Below are positions 53,597-62,457 of a DNA stretch of 64,000 nt, piece by piece. The DNA comes from Rhodococcus sp. P-2. GTDB lineage: Bacteria; Actinomycetota; Actinomycetes; Mycobacteriales; Mycobacteriaceae. A program made the position numbers and the translations under genes. The stretch covers positions 1,488,001-1,552,000 of the forward strand of contig NZ_CP066779.1 of assembly GCF_016598535.1 (NCBI RefSeq), read 5' to 3'. A model generated the notes under the pieces. It ran no database searches. It saw nothing but the letters and a program-made list of their open reading frames with translations, and was not told where the DNA came from. The number at the start of each line of letters is the position of its first letter. The stretch's first letter is position 1.

Positions 53597-55333
53597 TCAG
53601 CTTGCCACCAACCGCCATCCCGACGCACGGTGGCGCTGATTCCAGAACGCGGCGTAGTTCCCACCGGCTGTGAGCAGAACTTCGTGGGTTCCTACTTCGA
53701 CGATCGAACCGTCGTCACCGAGCACGATGATCTGGTCTGCGGCCACGACGGTCGACAGTTTGTGAGCGATCACGAGCAGTGTGCTTTCACTGGCGAGTTC
53801 CTGCATCGCACGCTGCACATGGGCCTCGTTCTCGGGATCGAGCGCGGCCGTCGCCTCGTCGAGCAGAACGATAGGTGCTCGTTTGAGGAGTGCGCGCGCG
53901 ATGGACACCCGCTGCCGCTCTCCACCGGACAGCGCCGTCCCGCCCTCACCGACACGGGTGTCCCAACCCCGCGGGAGGCGCTCGACGATTTCCGCGACGC
54001 CCGCGATCCGAGCGACGTCGAAGACCTCCTCGTCCGTGGCTTCGGGGCGGCCGAGGCGGATGTTCGCGATCAACGTGTCGTCGAAGAGATACACGTCCTG
54101 GAAGACCAGGGACAACTGCGACATCAGGTCGGCACTCGTGAGGTCCCGTACGTCGACACCACCGACACGCACTACCCCGGAGTCGACGTCGTAGAAGCGC
54201 GAGATCAGCCGGGTGACGGTTGTTTTGCCAGACCCTGACGGACCGACCAACGCCGTCAACGACTTCCGTGGCACGTCGAAGGAGATGTTTCGCAGAACCT
54301 GCCCGCCGTCGGCGTAACCGAAGTCGACGGCGTCGAACTGCACGGCCGTCTCCCCCGTCGCCTGCCCGCTGGTATCGGGTTCGACCAGTGGTTCCACTTC
54401 GAGGATCTCGGACATCCGCCGGATTTCGTTGCGTGCCATTCTGATTGCACCGCCGAACTCGCCGATCTCACCCAGCGGCTGGATGAACCGTGCGGTCAGG
54501 CCGAGTAGCGCGATCAACGTGACCGGGTCGATGTCGCCGCCGAGCGCGAGGAACGCGCCCAGGATGATCACGGCAGAGAACACGAACTGCAAGGCGATCC
54601 CGTTCACCACGGAACCGATCACCACGAACCACAGTTGTGAACGACCAGCGGTGTGCTGAGCTTCGATCGCGTCGTCGAGCGGCTCGTACACCCCGTGGGT
54701 GCGTCCGAAAGCACGCAGGACCGGTTGGCAACGCGCGTATTCGAGCACTCGATTGTTCGACTCGACGGCCGCGGCATGCGCTCGATCGTCGGCCTTGGCA
54801 GTCATCGTCGCTGCAAACCGTGCTGCCACGAACAGAATCGGAACACTGATCACCAGTGCGAGCCCGAGCCGCCAATCGAAGAACAGCATGCACACGACAA
54901 TGGTTGCCGGGCTGGCGATTCCGGAGATGATCGGCGTCATCAGATGCGCAGCCGCCCCCATCACCGAGATGGTGCCCTTGCTGGCGACCTGCGATACCTG
55001 GCCGAGTCGGCCGGCACCGAACCAACCGAGCGGGAGTGTGACGAGGTGATCGCCGAGGCGCAGATGCATCGTCCGCAGCAGAGTGAGCGCCGACTCGAAC
55101 CCCTTTATGGCCTGCAGGTAGTGCGCAATCGAACTGATCACGGCGCACACGGCCATCGCGGCGAGCCACCGAACGAAACTGCCCCAGTCCTGCTCGAACA
55201 GCGCCTGCACGGTCGGCACGAGCAATGCCACGGCCAACCCTTGCATCACGCCGTACAACACTGCCCACACCAGGAACTCGCGATAGCGGCCCTGATTCTG
55301 CGGGCCGAGTATCCGGAAGAGGTCGCGAATCAT
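53597..55333 (-). CDS. ABC half-transporter, IrtB-like
   Basis: The 578-residue protein has six membrane spans followed by an ATPase: Walker A VGPSGSGKTT, signature LSGGERQRVS, Walker B IVLLDEATAALD, H loop VIAHKLSTV. It overlaps by 4 bases with a second half-transporter gene, and the pair resembles IrtAB (mycobactin) and YbtPQ (yersiniabactin) importers, which use exporter-type folds to take in ferric siderophores. A siderophore-binding lipoprotein is encoded upstream in the same operon, which supports import. A multidrug exporter is the main alternative. Confidence 0.85.
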   Translation of the reverse strand: MIRDLFRILGPQNQGRYREFLVWAVLYGVMQGLAVALLVPTVQALFEQDWGSFVRWLAAMAVCAVISSIAHYLQAIKGFESALTLLRTMHLRLGDHLVTLPLGWFGAGRLGQVSQVASKGTISVMGAAAHLMTPIISGIASPATIVVCMLFFDWRLGLALVISVPILFVAARFAATMTAKADDRAHAAAVESNNRVLEYARCQPVLRAFGRTHGVYEPLDDAIEAQHTAGRSQLWFVVIGSVVNGIALQFVFSAVIILGAFLALGGDIDPVTLIALLGLTARFIQPLGEIGEFGGAIRMARNEIRRMSEILEVEPLVEPDTSGQATGETAVQFDAVDFGYADGGQVLRNISFDVPRKSLTALVGPSGSGKTTVTRLISRFYDVDSGVVRVGGVDVRDLTSADLMSQLSLVFQDVYLFDDTLIANIRLGRPEATDEEVFDVARIAGVAEIVERLPRGWDTRVGEGGTALSGGERQRVSIARALLKRAPIVLLDEATAALDPENEAHVQRAMQELASESTLLVIAHKLSTVVAADQIIVLGDDGSIVEVGTHEVLLTAGGNYAAFWNQRHRASGWRLVAS

Positions 55334-57219
55334 GAGTTGGCCTTTCCTGCTGCGTCATACATACCTGCGATACTGTCGGCCCGACTGTGTTGAATCGAGT
55401 CGGCCCGACTGTGACTCGCCCACATCCGGGCATACGTTGAACCATTCGCCACGAGCTGATCATGCGTGCCCTTCTCCACGATCCGCCCGGCGTCGAGGAC
55501 CACGATCTGATCGGCACTCACGATCGAAGCCAACCGGTGCGCGATCACCAGCACCGTACGGCCGACCGTCAAGCGCGACAACGCTTCCTGGATATCGGCT
55601 TCGGACTCCGGGTCCGCGAACGCCGTCGCCTCGTCGAGCACGAGAACAGGGGTATCCGCGAGGATCGCCCGCGCGATGGAGACTCGTTGCGCCTCACCGC
55701 CCGAGAACCTGGCGTCGACTCCGACCACGGAGTCGTACCCTCTCGGAAGCGCTTCGATTCGGGTGTCGATCTGCGCAGCCGCGGCGGCAACCTTCACCTC
55801 CGCCAACGACGCCTGCGGCCGGGCAAGCCGAATGTTGTCGAGCACAGTCGCTTCGACCAGCTGCACGTCCTGCAGAACGAATCCGACGTGGCGGTACAGC
55901 TCGTCGGTAGCGACTTCCCTGACGTCGACACCACCGATCACCACGGATCCGGCACGCACATCGTGGAACCTCGGAACCAGCGTCGCCAGCGTCGACTTAC
56001 CCGAACCCGAAGGTCCGACCAACGCCGTCACCGTCCCCTCCGGCAGTGTGAGATCGATGTCGGACAGAACATCGGCGCCGTCGTCGTAGGCGAAGGAGAC
56101 TCCGGAGAATCGAACTTCGTTCCCCGCAGGCTTTTTCGGATGATCGGTTTCCGGCAGAGCGTCGGTTGCGAACAGCGCGATCAGTCGCGCCGCAGCGGCG
56201 GCTGCCTCACGGCGTGCCTGCATACCGAAACCGATGGTCGTCACCGACACCGGAATCACCATCGCGACAAGAGAACTGGTCAGCACATCGATGGGTGACA
56301 CCCATCCGGAGTGGACGAACCACGAACCGAGACCAAGGTTGACCACCAGCACTACCGGTGCACTCAATGCAATCGAGGCCAGCGCCTCGGTTCGCAGCAT
56401 CGGGCGAACCCAACCCTCGTACGAGACGGCGAAAGCCTTGGCGGCATCGCGGTATCGAGAATGTGACTGCTTGTCCTGACCGAAAGTTTTGACCACTGCG
56501 ATGCCGGTGACGAACTCGACGATGGTGTTGCTGATAGCCGCGATGCCCTCATTCATCCGGCTCATCTTGACTGCCATGTCCCTGGTCATCGTCGCATAGG
56601 CGATCATGTAGATCGGGAGTGTGGCAATCGCGACCAATCCCAGACGCCAGTCGATCGAAATCACGTAACCGAGCCCGACCAGTGGCACCGCGATGGCGCC
56701 GGTGGTCTCGACGGCGCTGTGCGCAACCAGGTAGTGGAGATCGGAAATGTCGTTCTGCGCGGCTTTGCGCACGGTTCCGGACGAGTGGGAGGTGAACCAG
56801 CCCAGTGGAAGTCGACCGAGAGTCGCTGCGATTCGACGCCGCAGCACCGCCTGCAGATTCACATCGGCGAAGTGCGTCACGATCAACGCACCGCCTCCGA
56901 AGAACGCACGCATACCCAGACCGAAGACGACCACCCACACGATCGTCCAGACACGAGACGAGTCGACGTCACCGCCCACGATCAGCGTCTTACCGAGTTC
57001 GGCGATGGCCACGTACGGCACGATGGCCGCGACCGCGGCGATCACCTGCATCACCATCGCGATGGTGGTCCGCGTGCGAACTGGAGCAAGGAGTTCGCGT
57101 AGCGCACTCTTGTGTGCCGCCGCTTCCGCCTTGGCTCGCGAGGCTTCGGCCGCAGATCCGTGCGGTGTGTCAGCCTCCGCCGGTGGAACGTCTGCTGCCT
57201 TGTCCTGTGTTGTCGTCAT
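55330..57219 (-). CDS. ABC half-transporter, IrtA/YbtP-like without a SIP domain
   Basis: The product of about 629 residues has an N-terminal Ala-rich stretch, six spans, and an ATPase with Walker A VGPSGSGKSTL, signature FSGGEAQRVS (Phe for the usual Leu), Walker B VLVLDEATAFAD (Phe-Ala for Ala-Leu) and H loop VIAHRLASI. Mycobacterial IrtA carries an N-terminal siderophore-reductase (SIP) domain; this one lacks it, so iron release must occur elsewhere. The ATG at 57219 overlaps the binding-protein stop; the longer frame to 57363 is not used. Forms a heterodimer with the IrtB-like partner by inference. Confidence 0.85.
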   Translation of the reverse strand: MTTTQDKAADVPPAEADTPHGSAAEASRAKAEAAAHKSALRELLAPVRTRTTIAMVMQVIAAVAAIVPYVAIAELGKTLIVGGDVDSSRVWTIVWVVVFGLGMRAFFGGGALIVTHFADVNLQAVLRRRIAATLGRLPLGWFTSHSSGTVRKAAQNDISDLHYLVAHSAVETTGAIAVPLVGLGYVISIDWRLGLVAIATLPIYMIAYATMTRDMAVKMSRMNEGIAAISNTIVEFVTGIAVVKTFGQDKQSHSRYRDAAKAFAVSYEGWVRPMLRTEALASIALSAPVVLVVNLGLGSWFVHSGWVSPIDVLTSSLVAMVIPVSVTTIGFGMQARREAAAAAARLIALFATDALPETDHPKKPAGNEVRFSGVSFAYDDGADVLSDIDLTLPEGTVTALVGPSGSGKSTLATLVPRFHDVRAGSVVIGGVDVREVATDELYRHVGFVLQDVQLVEATVLDNIRLARPQASLAEVKVAAAAAQIDTRIEALPRGYDSVVGVDARFSGGEAQRVSIARAILADTPVLVLDEATAFADPESEADIQEALSRLTVGRTVLVIAHRLASIVSADQIVVLDAGRIVEKGTHDQLVANGSTYARMWASHSRADSIQHSRADSIAGMYDAAGKANS

Positions 57220-58208
57220 TTCGAGAACGCCTTCCATCGGGTGACTGCGTCGGTGTCGGATGCGATGCGGCCCTGGAGTTCCGCGCCGGTGAGAGTGCGA
57301 TCGGCAAGAGCCTGGAGGTCTTCGAGGATCCAGTAGACCGCGAAAGGATAGCTGCCGAACCAAAGTTCACCGCTCACGTCCGCCGTGCGTCCGGCCTTCA
57401 CTGCGGCGATCTCGTTGAACAGTGGATTTGCGTGAACGAGAGCGCCGTCGTAGATGTTGCCCGAGGTCACGACCATCGCGTCCGCCGCGTGCTGTCCAAC
57501 CTCCTCGCCCGACACCGAAGACGTGGCGACACCTGTGTTGGGGCCGATCTTCGCGTCGAGTTCGGCTTGCGGGCGCCCGAAACCGGCTTCCTCGATGATC
57601 GAGGACATCGGCGACTCCGGAATGACGGTGTAAATGCCGCCGGAGAATCCCACCAGCACTGACAACGTCTGTGGTTGCGCCTCGACCGTTCCGGATACTT
57701 CGGCAAATTTGGTCTCGAGCCTCGACACGATTTCGCGAGCTTCGGACTCTCGACCCAATGCAGTCGCCGCGGTATTCAGAACTTCGCGCCACGGCGCCGC
57801 ATAGGCGAGCACCGTCGTCGGGGCAATCTCGTTGGCCTGCGAGGTGATCGACGTCAGCGAGCCGACATCACTGAGCAGGATTCGGTCAGGATGAACGGCC
57901 GCGATCTGCTCCACATCTGGTGACTGGAAGAACGTCGGTTTGTCGATGACCTCGATCCCCTCGCTCTGCAATATCTCCTTCGCCGCGTGCGATTGCAGCG
58001 TGGCGAAGACCGTATCGGGCCTGACCCCGAGCGTGAGTGCGTTGAGCGCTGCAAACTCGTCCAGTGCGAGCAATTTCTGAGGTGCAGGTACGGCCGACGA
58101 CGCGCCTGTTTCCGATGCGTCTGCGTCATCGCCGCCCACGGAGCAACCGACAAGCGCCGTTGCTGTCGCTGCGAGTGCCGTTGCTCGTAGGACCCACTGC
58201 TGACGCAT
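57216..58208 (-). CDS. Siderophore-binding lipoprotein
   Basis: The 330-residue protein has a signal peptide and lipobox (LVG-Cys22) and a class III periplasmic-binding fold: PAPQKLLALDEF, GVRPDTVFATL, VEQIAAVHPDRILLSDV, and SSIIEEAGFGRPQA, typical of Fe-siderophore or cobalamin binders. It heads the minus-strand operon with the two ABC half-transporters. An IdeR-type box ends 36 bases upstream of its ATG, so iron-dependent repression is likely. Pairing a type III binder with an IrtAB-like exporter-fold ABC is unusual; most pair with FecCD permeases. Confidence 0.87.
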   Translation of the reverse strand: MRQQWVLRATALAATATALVGCSVGGDDADASETGASSAVPAPQKLLALDEFAALNALTLGVRPDTVFATLQSHAAKEILQSEGIEVIDKPTFFQSPDVEQIAAVHPDRILLSDVGSLTSITSQANEIAPTTVLAYAAPWREVLNTAATALGRESEAREIVSRLETKFAEVSGTVEAQPQTLSVLVGFSGGIYTVIPESPMSSIIEEAGFGRPQAELDAKIGPNTGVATSSVSGEEVGQHAADAMVVTSGNIYDGALVHANPLFNEIAAVKAGRTADVSGELWFGSYPFAVYWILEDLQALADRTLTGAELQGRIASDTDAVTRWKAFSK

Positions 58209-58243
58209 CTATCTCTCCCTGCCTTAGTTACATGCTGTCTCGA

Positions 58244-58262
58244 TTAGGGGAGCCTACAATAA
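58244..58262. promoter_or_regulatory. IdeR/DtxR-type iron box
   Basis: TTAGGGGAGCCTACAATAA agrees at 13 of 19 positions with the IdeR consensus (TTAGGTTAGGCTAACCTAA). It lies 36-54 bases upstream of the binding-protein start and just past the stop of the MFS gene. Predicted to repress the IrtAB-like operon when iron is ample. Confidence 0.65.
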
Positions 58263-58263
58263 C

Positions 58264-59649
58264 TCATGCCGTTTGTGCAGCCTTCTTCACCGGAAGTGCA
58301 ATTGCCGGCAGACAGGCGACGACACTGATGACTGCACCCATCACGAACGCCACCGCGAACGAGTCGCCGGAAATGCCGATCGCCAGGACTGCCGTGGTCA
58401 CCGGCGCACCCACCGCCGATCCCACAGTCCTGATCACGCTGTTCACACCACTGGCTGCCGCCATTTCCGATGGTGGGACGATCGAGGCAACCAACAGGGC
58501 ACAGACCGCGAATCCCACGCCGTTCCCCAAGCCGACGAGGGAGAAGAACGCGACGATCGCAACCACTGAACTCGGCCAGATCGCGAGTCCGACTGCGCCC
58601 GCCGCCATGAGGGCAAGCGCCATGACCGCGGGCACCCGCGGCCCGTATCTCCGCGAGAGAGCCGGCGTCAAGCGGCCACCGAGGAAGACGAGGACAGCGG
58701 CGGGCAAGAGTGCCAACCCCGTCTGTACAACGGTGAATCCGCTTCCATACGTGGATGATTCCGGCGCTTGGAGGATCCGTGGCAGGCAAAGGTAGAAGAT
58801 GTACGGCACGAACCCGAACACCAGGGTGAGTGCACTGGTGATCATCATCGGCTTGTCCCGAAAGACTCGCATGTCGACGATCGGCGCGTCGTGGCGGGAA
58901 TCCACGGCAATCAATACTGCGAACGAGACGAACGCGATCACCACCAGACCCCAGAATCCTAGCGACAGGACTCCCCAGTCGGAGGCCTTGGTTATCGCCA
59001 GGAGCAGGCTCACCAGCCCGAACGCCAGGGCACCGGCACCGGCCCAGTCCGTCGGCATACCCGGCCGGCGATGCGAACCAGGAACCACAGCCACTACCGC
59101 AGCCAACGCGAGCACGATCAAGATGCCGGTGATCACGAACAGCCACTGCCAACTGAGATACTCGAGAATGACGCCGCCGATCACCAGTGCACTTCCGGCA
59201 CCGATCCCCAAAGTCCCAGCGAGCCAACCTATCCCCGAAGACAACTCTGGGCCTGCGACCGTTCTCCGCAGCACTGCCATCGCGAGTGGGAAGCTCGCCA
59301 TACTCACTCCCTGGACAGCCCGAACGGCAAGCAGCACGCCGATATTCGGGGCGGCCGCCGCGGCGAATGTCGCGAGAGCAAAGATGATCAGGACGATCAC
59401 CAGGACTCGCTTGTCCCCGAAACGGTCACCCATCGCCCCGACGATCGGAGCCAGCACCGCGGCCGCCAACAGGTACGACGTCAGAATCCAGCCCGTAACC
59501 GCCACGGATGTCTCGAAGTGCTCACCCAACACCGGCAACGCCGGCACCAGCATGGTCTGCATGAGCGAGTAGACGAGTACCGCCCCAGCCAGCGCGGCGA
59601 TCACCCGACTCCCGGATCGCACGGGCGTCTCCACCAAGGTTTCCATCAT
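58264..59649 (-). CDS. MFS transporter, DHA2 drug/H+ antiporter type
   Basis: The product of about 461 residues has about fourteen membrane spans and the DHA2 motif A region GAMGDRFGDKRVLV with WILTSYLLAAAV. This family exports drugs, siderophores or metabolites. ATG codons at 59649 and 59646 both follow AGGAAGG; a GTG at 59667 is less likely. It is divergent from a tetR gene, with a 32-bp palindrome in between. Proximity to siderophore uptake genes allows siderophore export, but local control by TetR suggests efflux of a compound sensed by that regulator. Confidence 0.85.
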   Translation of the reverse strand: MMETLVETPVRSGSRVIAALAGAVLVYSLMQTMLVPALPVLGEHFETSVAVTGWILTSYLLAAAVLAPIVGAMGDRFGDKRVLVIVLIIFALATFAAAAAPNIGVLLAVRAVQGVSMASFPLAMAVLRRTVAGPELSSGIGWLAGTLGIGAGSALVIGGVILEYLSWQWLFVITGILIVLALAAVVAVVPGSHRRPGMPTDWAGAGALAFGLVSLLLAITKASDWGVLSLGFWGLVVIAFVSFAVLIAVDSRHDAPIVDMRVFRDKPMMITSALTLVFGFVPYIFYLCLPRILQAPESSTYGSGFTVVQTGLALLPAAVLVFLGGRLTPALSRRYGPRVPAVMALALMAAGAVGLAIWPSSVVAIVAFFSLVGLGNGVGFAVCALLVASIVPPSEMAAASGVNSVIRTVGSAVGAPVTTAVLAIGISGDSFAVAFVMGAVISVVACLPAIALPVKKAAQTA

Positions 59650-59671
59650 TACCTTCCTCTGGATCACGATT

Positions 59672-59703
59672 TGAATCGGAACGGAGCATTCCGTTCCGAT
59701 TCA
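59672..59703. promoter_or_regulatory. Perfect palindromic operator between MFS and tetR genes
   Basis: TGAATCGGAACGGA and TCCGTTCCGATTCA are exact inverted arms of 14 bases around GCAT. It is 23 bases from the MFS start and 29 from the tetR start, so one TetR bound here could repress both divergent genes. Confidence 0.85.
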
Positions 59704-59731
59704 GTAAATCACGCATTGCTAGCCTGTGGGG

Positions 59732-60370
59732 ATGGTGAAAGAGAATGCGGGCCTTCCCGGGCGCGCCCGCGAAGCCGCAGACAACGACGTCACCGTCCTG
59801 CGCGCGGCACGCGAGATCTTCGCCGAACAGGGTTGGAATGCACCGGTATCGGCAATCGCCGCACGCGCCGGAGTCGGAGTCGGAAGCATCTATCGGCGCT
59901 ACCGCGGCAAGGAAGACCTGGCACAAGCCCTACGCGTCTGGGCGATCGACCACCTCGCCACTCTTGCCAGAGAGTGCGTGAGCAACGCAGACACCGACGA
60001 AGCCGTACTGAAGACGTTCTTCTCGCGATACCTCACCGAATCGGTGGGACCGCTCATTCCCGTCCTCGGCGGCAGATTGCCCGAACACGCCGAAGTAACC
60101 CGCGCCGCAGCTGAATTGGAGGCCGCACTGCAGTCGATGGTCGACGCCTGCATCGACACTCGCGAAGTCCCGCCCGACTTCACCTCTGCTGACGTCATGC
60201 TCATGACAGTGCATCTGCGGCCGACCCTGCCGATCGAGGGCGATCGAGCCACCGAAATACACACGCGCTACCTCGACTTCATGCTCGACGGACTTCGTGG
60301 CGGAAAACCCCGACCGTCGAGCACTCCCCCGTCCTGGAGCGAATGGCTTCAGATGTGGCAGGGCAACTGA
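59732..60370 (+). CDS. TetR-family regulator of the divergent MFS transporter
   Basis: The 212-residue product has a TetR HTH, VSAIAARAGVGVGSIYRRYRGKEDL, after an N-terminal helix. The ATG at 59732 is preferred; a GTG six bases earlier is in frame. Divergent arrangement with an exporter and an exact palindrome between them is the standard TetR efflux switch, so the palindrome at 59672-59703 is probably its operator. The C-terminal tail (WSEWLQMW) is unusually rich in Trp. Ligand unknown. Confidence 0.87.
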   Translation: MVKENAGLPGRAREAADNDVTVLRAAREIFAEQGWNAPVSAIAARAGVGVGSIYRRYRGKEDLAQALRVWAIDHLATLARECVSNADTDEAVLKTFFSRYLTESVGPLIPVLGGRLPEHAEVTRAAAELEAALQSMVDACIDTREVPPDFTSADVMLMTVHLRPTLPIEGDRATEIHTRYLDFMLDGLRGGKPRPSSTPPSWSEWLQMWQGN

Positions 60371-60394
60371 CCCCGACGACCCCCGAGCGATGGA

Positions 60395-60413
60395 TCAGGT
60401 TAGGCTTACCTGG
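60395..60413. promoter_or_regulatory. IdeR/DtxR-type iron box (strong)
   Basis: TCAGGTTAGGCTTACCTGG agrees at 15 of 19 positions with the IdeR consensus and keeps its central AGGTTAGGCT and ACCT. It ends 27 bases upstream of the ATG of the binding-protein gene at 60441. Confidence 0.8.
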
Positions 60414-60440
60414 CTTAGTTCTCCATGTTCGGAAGGTTCC

Positions 60441-61415
60441 ATGAAAATCAATCGCCGTCTCACCGGCTTCGCCGTACTACCCGCCGTTGCCGCGCTCCTC
60501 CTCACCGGCTGCGGAAGCAGCGACGCACCATCTTCTGCCGCGACCGATTCCGCCGACCAGTCCTGGAGTTATACAACGGGATACGGCAACACGATCACCC
60601 TCGATCATACCCCCGAGCGGATCGTCGTCGATGCGTATTCCGCAGCTGCGCTGTGGGACTACGGCATTCGGCCGGTCGGAATCTTCGGTTACGGCGTCAG
60701 CAATCCAGACGTCACCGATCACGCCGACGAGTCGACGATGACCGTCGTCGGCCGGGAAGGTGAACTCAGCGCGGAAGCTCTTGCCGCACTGGATCCCGAC
60801 CTCGTCATCGGGTACGGCAACAGCGACGACCCGACCCGCTGGACATGGTGGGACGAGCCGATGGGCAAGACCGTCAACAATGTTGCACCGTTTGTCGGCG
60901 TCAAGTTCTCCGGAGCCTCGACACCGGACGTGTTGAGCGAATACGCCTCACTCGCCGAAGCTCTCGGCGGCAACACCGACACAGCCGCAGCACGCGAGGG
61001 CAAGGAAGCATTCGACTCCGGTGCAGAGCGCATCCGGACGGTCGCGGCCAAGGTCGACGACATCGAAGTCCTCGCCCTGAACGGTGACGGGTCCGAGTTG
61101 TACGCAGGCACAACAGCGCTCGCTCAGTTCGGGTACCTGAAGGAACTCGGCGTGAAGTTCACCGGCCCGGGAGGCGACAAAGGCTGGGCCGATCTCAGCT
61201 GGGAACAGGTCCCGGACTATCCGGCGGACATCGTGTTCCAGTTCGCGAAGTCGGCAGAAGCATTCGCAGCATCACCGGTGTTCGTCAAGCTGCCCGCGGT
61301 GACCGCGAACCAGGTGATCGACTTCGACGACAAGCGTCCCAACACCTACGCCAATTACGGCGCCTGGTTCGAGCAGGTTGCTCAGCTACTCGACCAGGCC
61401 CGCAACGTCGCCTGA
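60441..61415 (+). CDS. Iron-siderophore-binding lipoprotein under IdeR-type control
   Basis: The 324-residue protein has a signal peptide with lipobox LTG-Cys23 and a binding-protein fold: ITLDHTPERIVVDAYSAAALW, ALDPDLVIGYGNSDDPTRW, GQxx-like aromatic patches (WTWWDEP, WSYTTGY). It is likely a ferric-siderophore binder of the FepB/FecB type. The ATG at 60441 follows GGAAGG and an IdeR-type box. It is alone on the plus strand and converges with the next binding-protein gene (1-base gap), so it must share a permease, possibly the Fe-ABC system downstream. Confidence 0.86.
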   Translation: MKINRRLTGFAVLPAVAALLLTGCGSSDAPSSAATDSADQSWSYTTGYGNTITLDHTPERIVVDAYSAAALWDYGIRPVGIFGYGVSNPDVTDHADESTMTVVGREGELSAEALAALDPDLVIGYGNSDDPTRWTWWDEPMGKTVNNVAPFVGVKFSGASTPDVLSEYASLAEALGGNTDTAAAREGKEAFDSGAERIRTVAAKVDDIEVLALNGDGSELYAGTTALAQFGYLKELGVKFTGPGGDKGWADLSWEQVPDYPADIVFQFAKSAEAFAASPVFVKLPAVTANQVIDFDDKRPNTYANYGAWFEQVAQLLDQARNVA

Positions 61416-61416
61416 C

Positions 61417-62457
61417 CTACTGCCCAGCGGTGAATCGCCCGGCCGCTTCCTCGAGAACGTCGAGGAAGATGGCCGCGGTGAGCGCGAATCCTTGGTTGTA
61501 TCGTGCGTCGCTCGTCAACACGTTGCCCGCCTGAACTGCAGGCAACCGCTGCCACGTCGGCTGCGTCTTGATCGCGTCGAGCGCTTCCTGATCGCGCGCC
61601 TGGGCGATGATCACATCCGCCGGAGCCAACGTGTCGAGTTGCTCGAACGACAACTCGAACGAGTTCTCTGCATTGTCGTCGTCACGGAAAAGTACGTCCA
61701 GGCCGGCATCGATGGCAACACTGATCCGCAGATTCCGCTGATGCACAAGGAATCCGGTCGGCGTCTGAACGCCGAACACGATCTTCTTTCCGCCTAGCTT
61801 CTCCTGCAACATCGGTCGCAGTCTCGCGAGCTTGTCGTCGTACTCCGCGATGGAAGCTTCGGCGATCGCCACACGGTCGAGCTGGCTCGCCTGCGCCATC
61901 AGCGCACCTCGCCAGTCGACCGGGTGTCCGGCGATCGGCTCGACGTCGTCGCCGACGACCAACAGCGGCGCGATGGAAGACAAGCGCTCGGTGCCGTACC
62001 AGTCACTGGTGTAACCGATCGCGGTGATGACGATCAGGTCGGGCTCGAGAGCGAGCAGAGCCTCGAAATTGGTGGAGAAGTCGCCGGCGACGTTGACGAA
62101 GCTCGCGTCCTCGATGGTGCGGCCGGGAAACTGGAATCCTGCCTTGGCGTCGGGGAACCAGAAGTTCCCCGAACCGACGATCGGGTAATCCATCATCATG
62201 GCGAATTCGAGGTCGACGCGGCCGTCGAGCACCACCACACGCTTCGGGTCGCGCGGAACGTCGCCACTGAACTCGGCCCACGTGTACGGGAGAATGTCAC
62301 TGGCAGAGTCGGATTCGCTGTCGGAGCTTCCGCAGGCGCTCAGCGCCAGTGCTGCAGCCACACCGGCTGCGCCACCGAAGAATCGACGCCGTGAAATGCG
62401 GTCGACGATCTGAGCCCACTCCGATTCGGTGACCTGCGCATCCAGGACGAGTGTCAT
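61417..62457 (-). CDS. Fe-siderophore-binding lipoprotein with twin-arginine-like signal
   Basis: The 346-residue product starts with about 20 polar residues, then RISRRRFFGGAAGVAAALALSAC, split here as a twin-arginine motif SRRRFF, a hydrophobic core and a lipobox LSA-Cys. Mature part: VPRDPKRVVVLDGRVDLEFAMM, NFEALLALEPDLIVITAIGY, and a late VNLVDNAENSFELSFEQL-like end region. Such folded export is used when cofactor binding precedes transport. ATGA overlap links it to the ATPase gene upstream, so it belongs to the FecCD-type importer at the right edge. Confidence 0.85.
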   Translation of the reverse strand: MTLVLDAQVTESEWAQIVDRISRRRFFGGAAGVAAALALSACGSSDSESDSASDILPYTWAEFSGDVPRDPKRVVVLDGRVDLEFAMMMDYPIVGSGNFWFPDAKAGFQFPGRTIEDASFVNVAGDFSTNFEALLALEPDLIVITAIGYTSDWYGTERLSSIAPLLVVGDDVEPIAGHPVDWRGALMAQASQLDRVAIAEASIAEYDDKLARLRPMLQEKLGGKKIVFGVQTPTGFLVHQRNLRISVAIDAGLDVLFRDDDNAENSFELSFEQLDTLAPADVIIAQARDQEALDAIKTQPTWQRLPAVQAGNVLTSDARYNQGFALTAAIFLDVLEEAAGRFTAGQ

